Assembly: GCA_946699065.1 (NCBI GenBank)
Contig: CAMPDV010000006.1
Location: 186,001-250,000 of the forward strand
Reading direction: 5' to 3'
Length of the DNA stretch: 64,000 nt
DNA from: Loxodes magnus
Lineage: Eukaryota > Ciliophora > Karyorelictea > Loxodida > Loxodidae
In this document: positions 1 to 11,817 of the stretch, in pieces
Numbering within the stretch: the stretch's first letter is position 1
How the letters are laid out: each line of letters begins with the position of its first letter
Made by a program: the position numbers and the translations under genes
Notes under the pieces: generated by a model
The model's input: the letters and a program-made list of their open reading frames with translations, nothing else
The model's database searches: none
Told to the model about the DNA's origin: nothing

Positions 1-135
1 TCCAACTAGCTCAATCCTAATAACTCTCAATATCAAGGAACTGAATCTAATAAATCATCAAGTAGTTATGCCAAAGATAACCGATCTAACCAGCTCAACT
101 CTAACAACTTTCGTTACCAAGGAAAAAAAAGTTGA
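1..135 (+). CDS. Small tandem gene, type A, 3' part
   Basis: The last 44 codons plus the TGA stop of a type A array gene; the start lies left of the window. Reading begins in the first copy of the internal duplication (RSNQLN) and ends in QGKKS followed by TGATAG. The Gln of the first duplication half is TAG and that of the second half is CAG, in otherwise matching contexts. Confidence 0.8.
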
Positions 136-822
136 TAGGTACTTTATAACAATATTTACTGATTAAGTCTTAAATAAATCTGTATATTCTAAATCACATT
201 TACATTGCCTAAATTAAGTTTATGCTTTTTTACTTTGATTTGCCCTAAAGCCTTACATTTTTTTAATTTGTTTTTTTATTAGCGGCGAAATAAGTCGATC
301 AATTTTGAGCTGATTACGTTAAACGTCTTTTACATCGATATTTTTATCATATTTATATGAAAAAGTGATCCTTTTTTTTTACATTTGTAAATAGCAGTTT
401 TAAAATTTTATTTTCTATTTTTTTCAGTTTTTAAATTTTTATCTTTATATTTTTCTTTATTCGTATTTGAATTTATATATACATTTTTTTATTTTGCATT
501 ATTAAAAGAGTAAACATAAAATGTTTTAGATTTTTAAATGAAAGGTTTTCAGCTTGAAAAGAATAAAAATGCAAAATGTTTTTTATTATCATTTTTATTT
601 TTTTCCTTTCTTGTTTTTTAATTTTTTTTGTTTCATTAAAAAAACAAGAGATCTTTATATTGTCATTTTCATTAGACTTCACTAGAGTTTTCGATATTTT
701 AATTCGAATTTTACTGGAATAGAAAAAAACTATTTCTTTAAACAAATTTAGAGTGACTTATAAAAAAATCGATATTTTTAGATCATTTTATTGTGTGAAA
801 AATAAGTTTTATTTCAATAAAT

Positions 823-1120
823 GAATTAAAATCAAGGGGTTTATGTTCATGATTGGAATTTTCACCTCCTCCTTCTTATAAAATCCAGAACTACTTTCTC
901 TTACCACAGCCTAGCTTCAACCTTATTCAAACCGACAAATGCTATTGCTAAAAGTTTCGAACAGAAGAATTAACGCAACTCCAAACGCCTCCATTGAAAA
1001 AAGAGACTACTCGAATGAATCTTTGTTGTAATAATTAAATAATAAAAATTAAAGAAGGCAAAGTAATATAATTCATAATATGTCACCTTCAATTTAGATA
1101 AACAAGTATAAACAGTCTAA
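823..1120 (+). pseudogene. Zinc-knuckle gene 5' relic in type A units
   Basis: Within the type A spacer a plus-strand frame encodes KFRTEELTQLQTPPLKKE (from 952), which lines up with KFRTEKLAQLSTSPLKTEKR in the zinc-knuckle gene at 28933-29953. The similarity extends at DNA level on both sides (CCAGAACTA, CCATTGAAAA, GAAGGYAAAGTA). Only the region N-terminal to the coiled coil is kept, with no knuckle. The same relic is repeated in every type A spacer (about every 1.32 kb up to 9050) and is absent from type B units. It is read as a fossil captured before type A was amplified. Confidence 0.6.
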
Positions 1121-1200
1121 ATACTTCTAAAAGAATTAATAAATGTTCAAAACATAATGTGATATTTTGTCATTATAATTTCCGATTGAAAAATTAAATC

Positions 1201-1270
1201 TACTAGAAATTCTCCTATAAAATATATTATAAAGTCATTATATATTTCCATTTTATTTTATCTATCTATA
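1201..1270 (+). promoter_or_regulatory. Conserved upstream block of type A gene
   Basis: The 70 bases before the start codon, beginning TACTAGAAATTCTCCT and including ATAAAGTCATTATATATTTCC, are also found in front of the type B genes although the sequence further upstream is unrelated between the two types. Conservation limited to this block suggests core promoter or 5' leader function. No known ciliate motif can be assigned. Confidence 0.5.
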
Positions 1271-1456
1271 ATGGAATCTCAAAATTCTTCAAAGGCAACC
1301 AATTATGCAAATGATAACCGATCCAACTAGCTCAATCCTAATAACTCTCAATATCAAGGAACTGAATCTAATAAATCATCAAGTAGTTATGCCAAAGATA
1401 ACCGATCTAACCAGCTCAACTCTAACAACTTTCGTTACCAAGGAAAAAAAAGTTGA
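1271..1456 (+). CDS. Small N/S/Q-rich tandem gene, type A
   Basis: A 61-residue product of unknown function, very hydrophilic, rich in Asn, Ser and Gln, without signal peptide or membrane segment. It holds an internal duplication: YANDNRSNQLNPNN...YQG (about residues 12-30) and YAKDNRSNQLNSNNFRYQG (about 40-58). One TAG codon (residue 20) is read as Gln, because the matching codon is CAG in the second half and CAA in type B genes. The stop is TGA followed directly by TAG. The start is the ATG right after the conserved upstream block. Differences from type B are largely synonymous in the shared part (CGT/CGA, TAC/TAT, AAC/AAT, TAG/CAA), which argues that it is translated. I do not recognise the family. 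Confidence 0.8.
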
Positions 1457-2587
1457 TAGGTACTTTATAACAATATTTACTGATTAAGTCTTAAATAAAT
1501 CTGTATATTCTAAATCACATTTACATTGCCTAAATTAAGTTTATGCTTTTTTACTTTGATTTGCCCTAAAGCCTTACATTTTTTTAATTTGTTTTTTTAT
1601 TAGCGGCGAAATAAGTCGATCAATTTTGAGCTACGTTAAACGTCTTTTGCATCGATATTTTTATCATATTTATATGAAAAAGTGATCCTTTTTTTTTACA
1701 TTTGTAAATAGCAGTTTTAAAATTTTATTTTCTATTTTTTTCAGTTTTTAAATTTTTATCTTTATATTTTTCTTTATTCGTATTTGAATTTATATATACA
1801 TTTTTTTATTTTGCATTATTAAAAGAGTAAACATAAAATGTTTTAGATTTTTAAATGAAAGGTTTTCAGCTTGAAAAGAATAAAAATGCAAAATGTTTTT
1901 TATTATCATTTTTATTTTTTTCCTTTCTTGTTTTTTAATTTTTTTTGTTTCATTAAAAAAACAAGAGATCTTTATATTGTCATTTTCATTAGACTTCACT
2001 AGAGTTTTCGATATTTTAATTCGAATTTTACTGGAATAGAAAAAAACTATTTCTTTAAACAAATTTAGAGTGACTTATAAAAAAATCGATATTTTTAGAT
2101 CATTTTATTGTGTGAAAAATAAGTTTTATTTCAATAAATGAATTAAAATCAAGGGGTTTATGTTCATGATTGGAATTTTCACCTCCTCCTTCTTATAAAA
2201 TCCAGAACTACTTTCTCTTACCACAGCCTAGCTTCAACCTTATTCAAACCGACAAATGCTATTGCTAAAAGTTTCGAACAGAAGAATTAACGCAACTCCA
2301 AACGCCTCCATTGAAAAAAGAGACTACTCGAATGAATCTTTGTTGTAATAATTAAATAATAAAAATTAAAGAAGGCAAAGTAATATAATTCATAATATGT
2401 CACCTTCAATTTAGATAAACAAGTATAAACAGTCTAAATACTTCTAAAAGAATTAATAAATGTTCAAAACATAATGTGATATTTTGTCATTATAATTTCC
2501 GATTGAAAAATTAAATCTACTAGAAATTCTCCTATAAAATATATTATAAAGTCATTATATATTTCCATTTTATTTTATCTATCTATA

Positions 2588-2773
2588 ATGGAATCTCAAA
2601 ATTCTTCAAAGGCAACCAATTATGCAAATGATAACCGATCCAACTAGCTCAATCCTAATAACTCTCAATATCAAGGAACTGAATCTAATAAATCATCAAG
2701 TAGTTATGCCAAAGATAACCGATCTAACCAGCTCAACTCTAACAACTTTCGTTACCAAGGAAAAAAAAGTTGA
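2588..2773 (+). CDS. Small tandem gene, type A
   Basis: Copy with the same 61-residue product as the one at 1271. The unit that precedes it is the 1317-bp subtype (lacks GATT in the GAGCTGATTACG stretch). Confidence 0.78.
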
Positions 2774-3908
2774 TAGGTACTTTATAACAATATTTACTGA
2801 TTAAGTCTTAAATAAATCTGTATATTCTAAATCACATTTACATTGCCTAAATTAAGTTTATGCTTTTTTACTTTGATTTGCCCTAAAGCCTTACATTTTT
2901 TTAATTTGTTTTTTTATTAGCGGCGAAATAAGTCGATCAATTTTGAGCTGATTACGTTAAACGTCTTTTACATCGATATTTTTATCATATTTATATGAAA
3001 AAGTGATCCTTTTTTTTTACATTTGTAAATAGCAGTTTTAAAATTTTATTTTCTATTTTTTTCAGTTTTTAAATTTTTATCTTTATATTTTTCTTTATTC
3101 GTATTTGAATTTATATATACATTTTTTTATTTTGCATTATTAAAAGAGTAAACATAAAATGTTTTAGATTTTTAAATGAAAGGTTTTCAGCTTGAAAAGA
3201 ATAAAAATGCAAAATGTTTTTTATTATCATTTTTATTTTTTTCCTTTCTTGTTTTTTAATTTTTTTTGTTTCATTAAAAAAACAAGAGATCTTTATATTG
3301 TCATTTTCATTAGACTTCACTAGAGTTTTCGATATTTTAATTCGAATTTTACTGGAATAGAAAAAAACTATTTCTTTAAACAAATTTAGAGTGACTTATA
3401 AAAAAATCGATATTTTTAGATCATTTTATTGTGTGAAAAATAAGTTTTATTTCAATAAATGAATTAAAATCAAGGGGTTTATGTTCATGATTGGAATTTT
3501 CACCTCCTCCTTCTTATAAAATCCAGAACTACTTTCTCTTACCACAGCCTAGCTTCAACCTTATTCAAACCGACAAATGCTATTGCTAAAAGTTTCGAAC
3601 AGAAGAATTAACGCAACTCCAAACGCCTCCATTGAAAAAAGAGACTACTCGAATGAATCTTTGTTGTAATAATTAAATAATAAAAATTAAAGAAGGCAAA
3701 GTAATATAATTCATAATATGTCACCTTCAATTTAGATAAACAAGTATAAACAGTCTAAATACTTCTAAAAGAATTAATAAATGTTCAAAACATAATGTGA
3801 TATTTTGTCATTATAATTTCCGATTGAAAAATTAAATCTACTAGAAATTCTCCTATAAAATATATTATAAAGTCATTATATATTTCCATTTTATTTTATC
3901 TATCTATA

Positions 3909-4094
3909 ATGGAATCTCAAAATTCTTCAAAGGCAACCAATTATGCAAATGATAACCGATCCAACTAGCTCAATCCTAATAACTCTCAATATCAAGGAAC
4001 TGAATCTAATAAATCATCAAGTAGTTATGCCAAAGATAACCGATCTAACCAGCTCAACTCTAACAACTTTCGTTACCAAGGAAAAAAAAGTTGA
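3909..4094 (+). CDS. Small tandem gene, type A
   Basis: Same 61-residue product; preceded by a 1321-bp subtype spacer. Last copy before the spacer change GAAAAGAATA to GAAAAAAATA that marks the later type A units. Confidence 0.78.
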
Positions 4095-5225
4095 TAGGTA
4101 CTTTATAACAATATTTACTGATTAAGTCTTAAATAAATCTGTATATTCTAAATCACATTTACATTGCCTAAATTAAGTTTATGCTTTTTTACTTTGATTT
4201 GCCCTAAAGCCTTACATTTTTTTAATTTGTTTTTTTATTAGCGGCGAAATAAGTCGATCAATTTTGAGCTACGTTAAACGTCTTTTGCATCGATATTTTT
4301 ATCATATTTATATGAAAAAGTGATCCTTTTTTTTTACATTTGTAAATAGCAGTTTTAAAATTTTATTTTCTATTTTTTTCAGTTTTTAAATTTTTATCTT
4401 TATATTTTTCTTTATTCGTATTTGAATTTATATATACATTTTTTTATTTTGCATTATTAAAAGAGTAAACATAAAATGTTTTAGATTTTTAAATGAAAGG
4501 TTTTCAGCTTGAAAAAAATAAAAATGCAAAATGTTTTTTATTATCATTTTTATTTTTTTCCTTTCTTGTTTTTTAATTTTTTTTGTTTCATTAAAAAAAC
4601 AAGAGATCTTTATATTGTCATTTTCATTAGACTTCACTAGAGTTTTCGATATTTTAATTCGAATTTTACTGGAATAGAAAAAAACTATTTCTTTAAACAA
4701 ATTTAGAGTGACTTATAAAAAAATCGATATTTTTAGATCATTTTATTGTGTGAAAAATAAGTTTTATTTCAATAAATGAATTAAAATCAAGGGGTTTATG
4801 TTCATGATTGGAATTTTCACCTCCTCCTTCTTATAAAATCCAGAACTACTTTCTCTTACCACAGCCTAGCTTCAACCTTATTCAAACCGACAAATGCTAT
4901 TGCTAAAAGTTTCGAACAGAAGAATTAACGCAACTCCAAACGCCTCCATTGAAAAAAGAGACTACTCGAATGAATCTTTGTTGTAATAATTAAATAATAA
5001 AAATTAAAGAAGGCAAAGTAATATAATTCATAATATGTCACCTTCAATTTAGATAAACAAGTATAAACAGTCTAAATACTTCTAAAAGAATTAATAAATG
5101 TTCAAAACATAATGTGATATTTTGTCATTATAATTTCCGATTGAAAAATTAAATCTACTAGAAATTCTCCTATAAAATATATTATAAAGTCATTATATAT
5201 TTCCATTTTATTTTATCTATCTATA

Positions 5226-5411
5226 ATGGAATCTCAAAATTCTTCAAAGGCAACCAATTATGCAAATGATAACCGATCCAACTAGCTCAATCCTAATAAC
5301 TCTCAATATCAAGGAACTGAATCTAATAAATCATCAAGTAGTTATGCCAAAGATAACCGATCTAACCAGCTCAACTCTAACAACTTTCGTTACCAAGGAA
5401 AAAAAAGTTGA
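5226..5411 (+). CDS. Small tandem gene, type A
   Basis: Same 61-residue product; preceded by a 1317-bp subtype spacer with the GAAAAAAATA variant. Confidence 0.78.
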
Positions 5412-6542
5412 TAGGTACTTTATAACAATATTTACTGATTAAGTCTTAAATAAATCTGTATATTCTAAATCACATTTACATTGCCTAAATTAAGTTTATG
5501 CTTTTTTACTTTGATTTGCCCTAAAGCCTTACATTTTTTTAATTTGTTTTTTTATTAGCGGCGAAATAAGTCGATCAATTTTGAGCTACGTTAAACGTCT
5601 TTTGCATCGATATTTTTATCATATTTATATGAAAAAGTGATCCTTTTTTTTTACATTTGTAAATAGCAGTTTTAAAATTTTATTTTCTATTTTTTTCAGT
5701 TTTTAAATTTTTATCTTTATATTTTTCTTTATTCGTATTTGAATTTATATATACATTTTTTTATTTTGCATTATTAAAAGAGTAAACATAAAATGTTTTA
5801 GATTTTTAAATGAAAGGTTTTCAGCTTGAAAAAAATAAAAATGCAAAATGTTTTTTATTATCATTTTTATTTTTTTCCTTTCTTGTTTTTTAATTTTTTT
5901 TGTTTCATTAAAAAAACAAGAGATCTTTATATTGTCATTTTCATTAGACTTCACTAGAGTTTTCGATATTTTAATTCGAATTTTACTGGAATAGAAAAAA
6001 ACTATTTCTTTAAACAAATTTAGAGTGACTTATAAAAAAATCGATATTTTTAGATCATTTTATTGTGTGAAAAATAAGTTTTATTTCAATAAATGAATTA
6101 AAATCAAGGGGTTTATGTTCATGATTGGAATTTTCACCTCCTCCTTCTTATAAAATCCAGAACTACTTTCTCTTACCACAGCCTAGCTTCAACCTTATTC
6201 AAACCGACAAATGCTATTGCTAAAAGTTTCGAACAGAAGAATTAACGCAACTCCAAACGCCTCCATTGAAAAAAGAGACTACTCGAATGAATCTTTGTTG
6301 TAATAATTAAATAATAAAAATTAAAGAAGGCAAAGTAATATAATTCATAATATGTCACCTTCAATTTAGATAAACAAGTATAAACAGTCTAAATACTTCT
6401 AAAAGAATTAATAAATGTTCAAAACATAATGTGATATTTTGTCATTATAATTTCCGATTGAAAAATTAAATCTACTAGAAATTCTCCTATAAAATATATT
6501 ATAAAGTCATTATATATTTCCATTTTATTTTATCTATCTATA

Positions 6543-6728
6543 ATGGAATCTCAAAATTCTTCAAAGGCAACCAATTATGCAAATGATAACCGATCCAACT
6601 AGCTCAATCCTAATAACTCTCAATATCAAGGAACTGAATCTAATAAATCATCAAGTAGTTATGCCAAAGATAACCGATCTAACCAGCTCAACTCTAACAA
6701 CTTTCGTTACCAAGGAAAAAAAAGTTGA
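6543..6728 (+). CDS. Small tandem gene, type A
   Basis: Same 61-residue product; preceded by a 1317-bp subtype spacer. Confidence 0.78.
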
Positions 6729-7863
6729 TAGGTACTTTATAACAATATTTACTGATTAAGTCTTAAATAAATCTGTATATTCTAAATCACATTTACATTG
6801 CCTAAATTAAGTTTATGCTTTTTTACTTTGATTTGCCCTAAAGCCTTACATTTTTTTAATTTGTTTTTTTATTAGCGGCGAAATAAGTCGATCAATTTTG
6901 AGCTGATTACGTTAAACGTCTTTTACATCGATATTTTTATCATATTTATATGAAAAAGTGATCCTTTTTTTTTACATTTGTAAATAGCAGTTTTAAAATT
7001 TTATTTTCTATTTTTTTCAGTTTTTAAATTTTTATCTTTATATTTTTCTTTATTCGTATTTGAATTTATATATACATTTTTTTATTTTGCATTATTAAAA
7101 GAGTAAACATAAAATGTTTTAGATTTTTAAATGAAAGGTTTTCAGCTTGAAAAAAATAAAAATGCAAAATGTTTTTTATTATCATTTTTATTTTTTTCCT
7201 TTCTTGTTTTTTAATTTTTTTTGTTTCATTAAAAAAACAAGAGATCTTTATATTGTCATTTTCATTAGACTTCACTAGAGTTTTCGATATTTTAATTCGA
7301 ATTTTACTGGAATAGAAAAAAACTATTTCTTTAAACAAATTTAGAGTGACTTATAAAAAAATCGATATTTTTAGATCATTTTATTGTGTGAAAAATAAGT
7401 TTTATTTCAATAAATGAATTAAAATCAAGGGGTTTATGTTCATGATTGGAATTTTCACCTCCTCCTTCTTATAAAATCCAGAACTACTTTCTCTTACCAC
7501 AGCCTAGCTTCAACCTTATTCAAACCGACAAATGCTATTGCTAAAAGTTTCGAACAGAAGAATTAACGCAACTCCAAACGCCTCCATTGAAAAAAGAGAC
7601 TACTCGAATGAATCTTTGTTGTAATAATTAAATAATAAAAATTAAAGAAGGCAAAGTAATATAATTCATAATATGTCACCTTCAATTTAGATAAACAAGT
7701 ATAAACAGTCTAAATACTTCTAAAAGAATTAATAAATGTTCAAAACATAATGTGATATTTTGTCATTATAATTTCCGATTGAAAAATTAAATCTACTAGA
7801 AATTCTCCTATAAAATATATTATAAAGTCATTATATATTTCCATTTTATTTTATCTATCTATA

Positions 7864-8049
7864 ATGGAATCTCAAAATTCTTCAAAGGCAACCAATTATG
7901 CAAATGATAACCGATCCAACTAGCTCAATCCTAATAACTCTCAATATCAAGGAACTGAATCTAATAAATCATCAAGTAGTTATGCCAAAGATAACCGATC
8001 TAACCAGCTCAACTCTAACAACTTTCGTTACCAAGGAAAAAAAAGTTGA
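7864..8049 (+). CDS. Small tandem gene, type A
   Basis: Same 61-residue product; preceded by a 1321-bp subtype spacer. Confidence 0.78.
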
Positions 8050-9184
8050 TAGGTACTTTATAACAATATTTACTGATTAAGTCTTAAATAAATCTGTATA
8101 TTCTAAATCACATTTACATTGCCTAAATTAAGTTTATGCTTTTTTACTTTGATTTGCCCTAAAGCCTTACATTTTTTTAATTTGTTTTTTTATTAGCGGC
8201 GAAATAAGTCGATCAATTTTGAGCTGATTACGTTAAACGTCTTTTACATCGATATTTTTATCATATTTATATGAAAAAGTGATCCTTTTTTTTTACATTT
8301 GTAAATAGCAGTTTTAAAATTTTATTTTCTATTTTTTTCAGTTTTTAAATTTTTATCTTTATATTTTTCTTTATTCGTATTTGAATTTATATATACATTT
8401 TTTTATTTTGCATTATTAAAAGAGTAAACATAAAATGTTTTAGATTTTTAAATGAAAGGTTTTCAGCTTGAAAAAAATAAAAATGCAAAATGTTTTTTAT
8501 TATCATTTTTATTTTTTTCCTTTCTTGTTTTTTAATTTTTTTTGTTTCATTAAAAAAACAAGAGATCTTTATATTGTCATTTTCATTAGACTTCACTAGA
8601 GTTTTCGATATTTTAATTCGAATTTTACTGGAATAGAAAAAAACTATTTCTTTAAACAAATTTAGAGTGACTTATAAAAAAATCGATATTTTTAGATCAT
8701 TTTATTGTGTGAAAAATAAGTTTTATTTCAATAAATGAATTAAAATCAAGGGGTTTATGTTCATGATTGGAATTTTCACCTCCTCCTTCTTATAAAATCC
8801 AGAACTACTTTCTCTTACCACAGCCTAGCTTCAACCTTATTCAAACCGACAAATGCTATTGCTAAAAGTTTCGAACAGAAGAATTAACGCAACTCCAAAC
8901 GCCTCCATTGAAAAAAGAGACTACTCGAATGAATCTTTGTTGTAATAATTAAATAATAAAAATTAAAGAAGGCAAAGTAATATAATTCATAATATGTCAC
9001 CTTCAATTTAGATAAACAAGTATAAACAGTCTAAATACTTCTAAAAGAATTAATAAATGTTCAAAACATAATGTGATATTTTGTCATTATAATTTCCGAT
9101 TGAAAAATTAAATCTACTAGAAATTCTCCTATAAAATATATTATAAAGTCATTATATATTTCCATTTTATTTTATCTATCTATA

Positions 9185-9370
9185 ATGGAATCTCAAAATT
9201 CTTCAAAGGCAACCAATTATGCAAATGATAACCGATCCAACTAGCTCAATCCTAATAACTCTCAATATCAAGGAACTGAATCTAATAAATCATCAAGTAG
9301 TTATGCCAAAGATAACCGATCTAACCAGCTCAACTCTAACAACTTTCGTTACCAAGGAAAAAAAAGTTGA
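9185..9370 (+). CDS. Last type A small tandem gene
   Basis: Same 61-residue product. The sequence straight after it is still type A (AAGTCTTAAATAAATCTG), but from about 9500 the spacer is type B: the stretch with AGCGGCGAAA is missing. The A-to-B junction therefore lies within roughly 9490-9515, in the core that the two unit types share. Confidence 0.78.
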
Positions 9371-9429
9371 TAGGTACTTTATAACAATATTTACTGATTA
9401 AGTCTTAAATAAATCTGTATATTCTAAAT

Positions 9430-9790
9430 CACATTTACATTGCCTAAATTAAGTTTATGCTTTTTTACTTTGATTTGCCCTAAAGCCTTACATTTTTTTA
9501 ATTTCTTTTTATAAGTCGATCAATTTTGAGCTGATTACGTTAAACGTCTTTTACATCGATATTTTTATCATATTTATATGAAAAAGTGATCCTTTTTTTT
9601 TACATTTGTAAATAGCAGTTTTAAAATTTTATTTTCTATTTTTTTCAGTTTTTAAATTTTTATCTTTATATTTTTCTTTATTCGTATTTGAATTTATAAA
9701 TACATTTTTTATTTTGCATTATTAAAAGAGTAAACATAAAATGTTTTAGATTTTTAAATGAAAGGTTTTCAGCTTGAAAAAAATAAAAAA
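9430..9790. repeat. Non-coding core shared by type A and B units
   Basis: From ACATTGCCTAAATTAAG to CAGCTTGAAAAAAATAAAA, about 0.36 kb, the two unit types are nearly identical, although both flanks differ. The block lies 3' of each gene. It holds long T-runs, the near-palindrome ACGTTAAACGT and two ATCGAT sites. It may be a 3' processing or termination region, a replication or recombination element, or simply the tract used to convert units. Representative coordinates at the A/B junction are given. Confidence 0.6.
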
Positions 9791-10141
9791 GCATTTCCTT
9801 TGGTTGCTTTAAATTGATTCGCAAAACTAGTTCTTCTTTTAGTATTTTGCATTTAAATATTTTTCTTATTTCTTAGAGAAATATTTCAAATAGTTTTTGA
9901 ATATCTTTCTTAAGTGTACTTTTCTTATTTGATTCAATTGTAAATGCAAACCAGTTATTAGATTTACTTTGTTGAATAAAATATGAACTATGTTCCAACA
10001 TAAAATGTTTAAGTAGAATTTTCTACACTTTTTCCTTCTCCTTTTCTATCTTTGCCATGAATTCTATAAAAGATTAATTTTATAAATGCAAAAAATATGA
10101 TCTATCAAAAGATATGAAATAATTCTAAGTTCTTACTTAAG

Positions 10142-10163
10142 GAATATTTCTAAAAATATTCCA
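10142..10163. repeat. Perfect hairpin in type B spacers
   Basis: GGAATATTT-CTAA-AAATATTCC: 9-bp perfect arms around a 4-base loop, about 215 bp before the gene start in each type B unit and absent from type A. A second, looser pair (AGACTTT ... AAAGTCT) follows about 60 bp later. Possible regulatory or structural site. Confidence 0.5.
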
Positions 10164-10323
10164 AAGTTATGTAAGATATAATGGACTAGATTGAATAAAT
10201 AAACTAAGACTTTATAATTAATAACTATATAACTGTAAAAGTCTTATAAAATGTTTATTAATTTTATAATAAATATTCTTAAAGCATAATGTATAAAGAA
10301 TCTTAAAATTCAAAAATAAATAC

Positions 10324-10378
10324 TACTAGAAATTCTCCTGTAAATCATATTATAAAGTCATTATATATTTCCATTATA
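10324..10378 (+). promoter_or_regulatory. Conserved upstream block of type B gene
   Basis: ACTAGAAATTCTCCTG, then TATTATAAAGTCATTATA and TATTTCCAT, then ATAATGGG at the start codon. It matches the block in front of type A genes while the DNA further upstream is unrelated, and it is repeated in all twelve type B units. Confidence 0.5.
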
Positions 10379-10579
10379 ATGGGAGCCTAAGAATCTTAAA
10401 CGGGAACTTCATCTGGATCATCCAATTATGCAAATGATAACCGATCCAATCAACTCAATCCTAACAACTTTCGATATCAAGGAACTGAATCTAATAAATC
10501 ATCAAGTAGTTATGCCAAAGATAACCGATCTAACCAGCTCAACTCTAACAACTTTCGATATCAAGGAAAAAAAAGTTGA
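10379..10579 (+). CDS. Small N/S/Q-rich tandem gene, type B
   Basis: A 66-residue product. It starts MGAQESQTGTSSGSS, different from type A, and then matches type A from NYANDNRSN on. Both halves of the internal duplication end FRYQG here, whereas in type A the first half reads SQYQG. Two TAA codons (residues 4 and 7) are read as Gln. Stop TGA followed by TAG. Unknown function; the clean conservation of the body against a diverged N-terminus suggests the duplicated segment is the functional part. Confidence 0.82.
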
Positions 10580-11616
10580 TAGGTACTTTATAACAATATT
10601 TACTGATTAAGTTTTTTGTATAATTTCTTAAAATTTTAGGTAAATCTCATGAATACATTGCCTAAATTAAGTTTATGCTTTTTTACTTTGATTTGCCCTA
10701 AAGCCTTACATTTTTTTAATTTCTTTTTATAAGTCGATCAATTTTGAGCTGATTACGTTAAACGTCTTTTACATCGATATTTTTATCATATTTATATGAA
10801 AAAGTGATCCTTTTTTTTTACATTTGTAAATAGCAGTTTTAAAATTTTATTTTCTATTTTTTTCTATTTTTTTCAGTTTTTTTCAGTTTTTAAATTTTTA
10901 TCTTTATATTTTTCTTTATTCGTATTTGAATTTATAAATACATTTTTTATTTTGCATTATTAAAAGAGTAAACATAAAATGTTTTAGATTTTTAAATGAA
11001 AGGTTTTCAGCTTGAAAAAAATAAAAAAGCATTTCCTTTGGTTGCTTTAAATTGATTCGCAAAACTAGTTCTTCTTTTAGTATTTTGCATTTAAATATTT
11101 TTCTTATTTCTTAGAGAAATATTTCAAATAGTTTTTGAATATCTTTCTTAAGTGTACTTTTCTTATTTGATTCAATTGTAAATGCAAACCAGTTATTAGA
11201 TTTACTTTGTTGAATAAAATATGAACTATGTTCCAACATAAAATGTTTAAGTAGAATTTTCTACACTTTTTCCTTCTCCTTTTCTATCTTTGCCATGAAT
11301 TCTATAAAAGATTAATTTTATAAATGCAAAAAATATGATCTATCAAAAGATATGAAATAATTCTAAGTTCTTACTTAAGGAATATTTCTAAAAATATTCC
11401 AAAGTTATGTAAGATATAATGGACTAGATTGAATAAATAAACTAAGACTTTATAATTAATAACTATATAACTGTAAAAGTCTTATAAAATGTTTATTAAT
11501 TTTATAATAAATATTCTTAAAGCATAATGTATAAAGAATCTTAAAATTCAAAAATAAATACTACTAGAAATTCTCCTGTAAATCATATTATAAAGTCATT
11601 ATATATTTCCATTATA

Positions 11617-11817
11617 ATGGGAGCCTAAGAATCTTAAACGGGAACTTCATCTGGATCATCCAATTATGCAAATGATAACCGATCCAATCAACTCAATCCT
11701 AACAACTTTCGATATCAAGGAACTGAATCTAATAAATCATCAAGTAGTTATGCCAAAGATAACCGATCTAACCAGCTCAACTCTAACAACTTTCGATATC
11801 AAGGAAAAAAAAGTTGA
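11617..11817 (+). CDS. Small tandem gene, type B
   Basis: Product identical to the copy at 10379; the unit between them is 1238 bp (long T-rich variant). Confidence 0.8.

Noticed and set aside
473-745. 90-codon minus-strand frame (MFKEIVFFYSSKIRIK...) in each type A spacer
   Set aside because: It is identical in all units only because the units are identical. Type B units share part of the same DNA without keeping the frame, and it is simple K/I/F-rich reading of AT-rich DNA.
1305-1487. 60-codon plus-strand frame MQMITDP... over the array gene
   Set aside because: It is a shifted reading of the small gene. The A/B differences are silent in the frame starting at 1271 and 10379 and change residues in this one.
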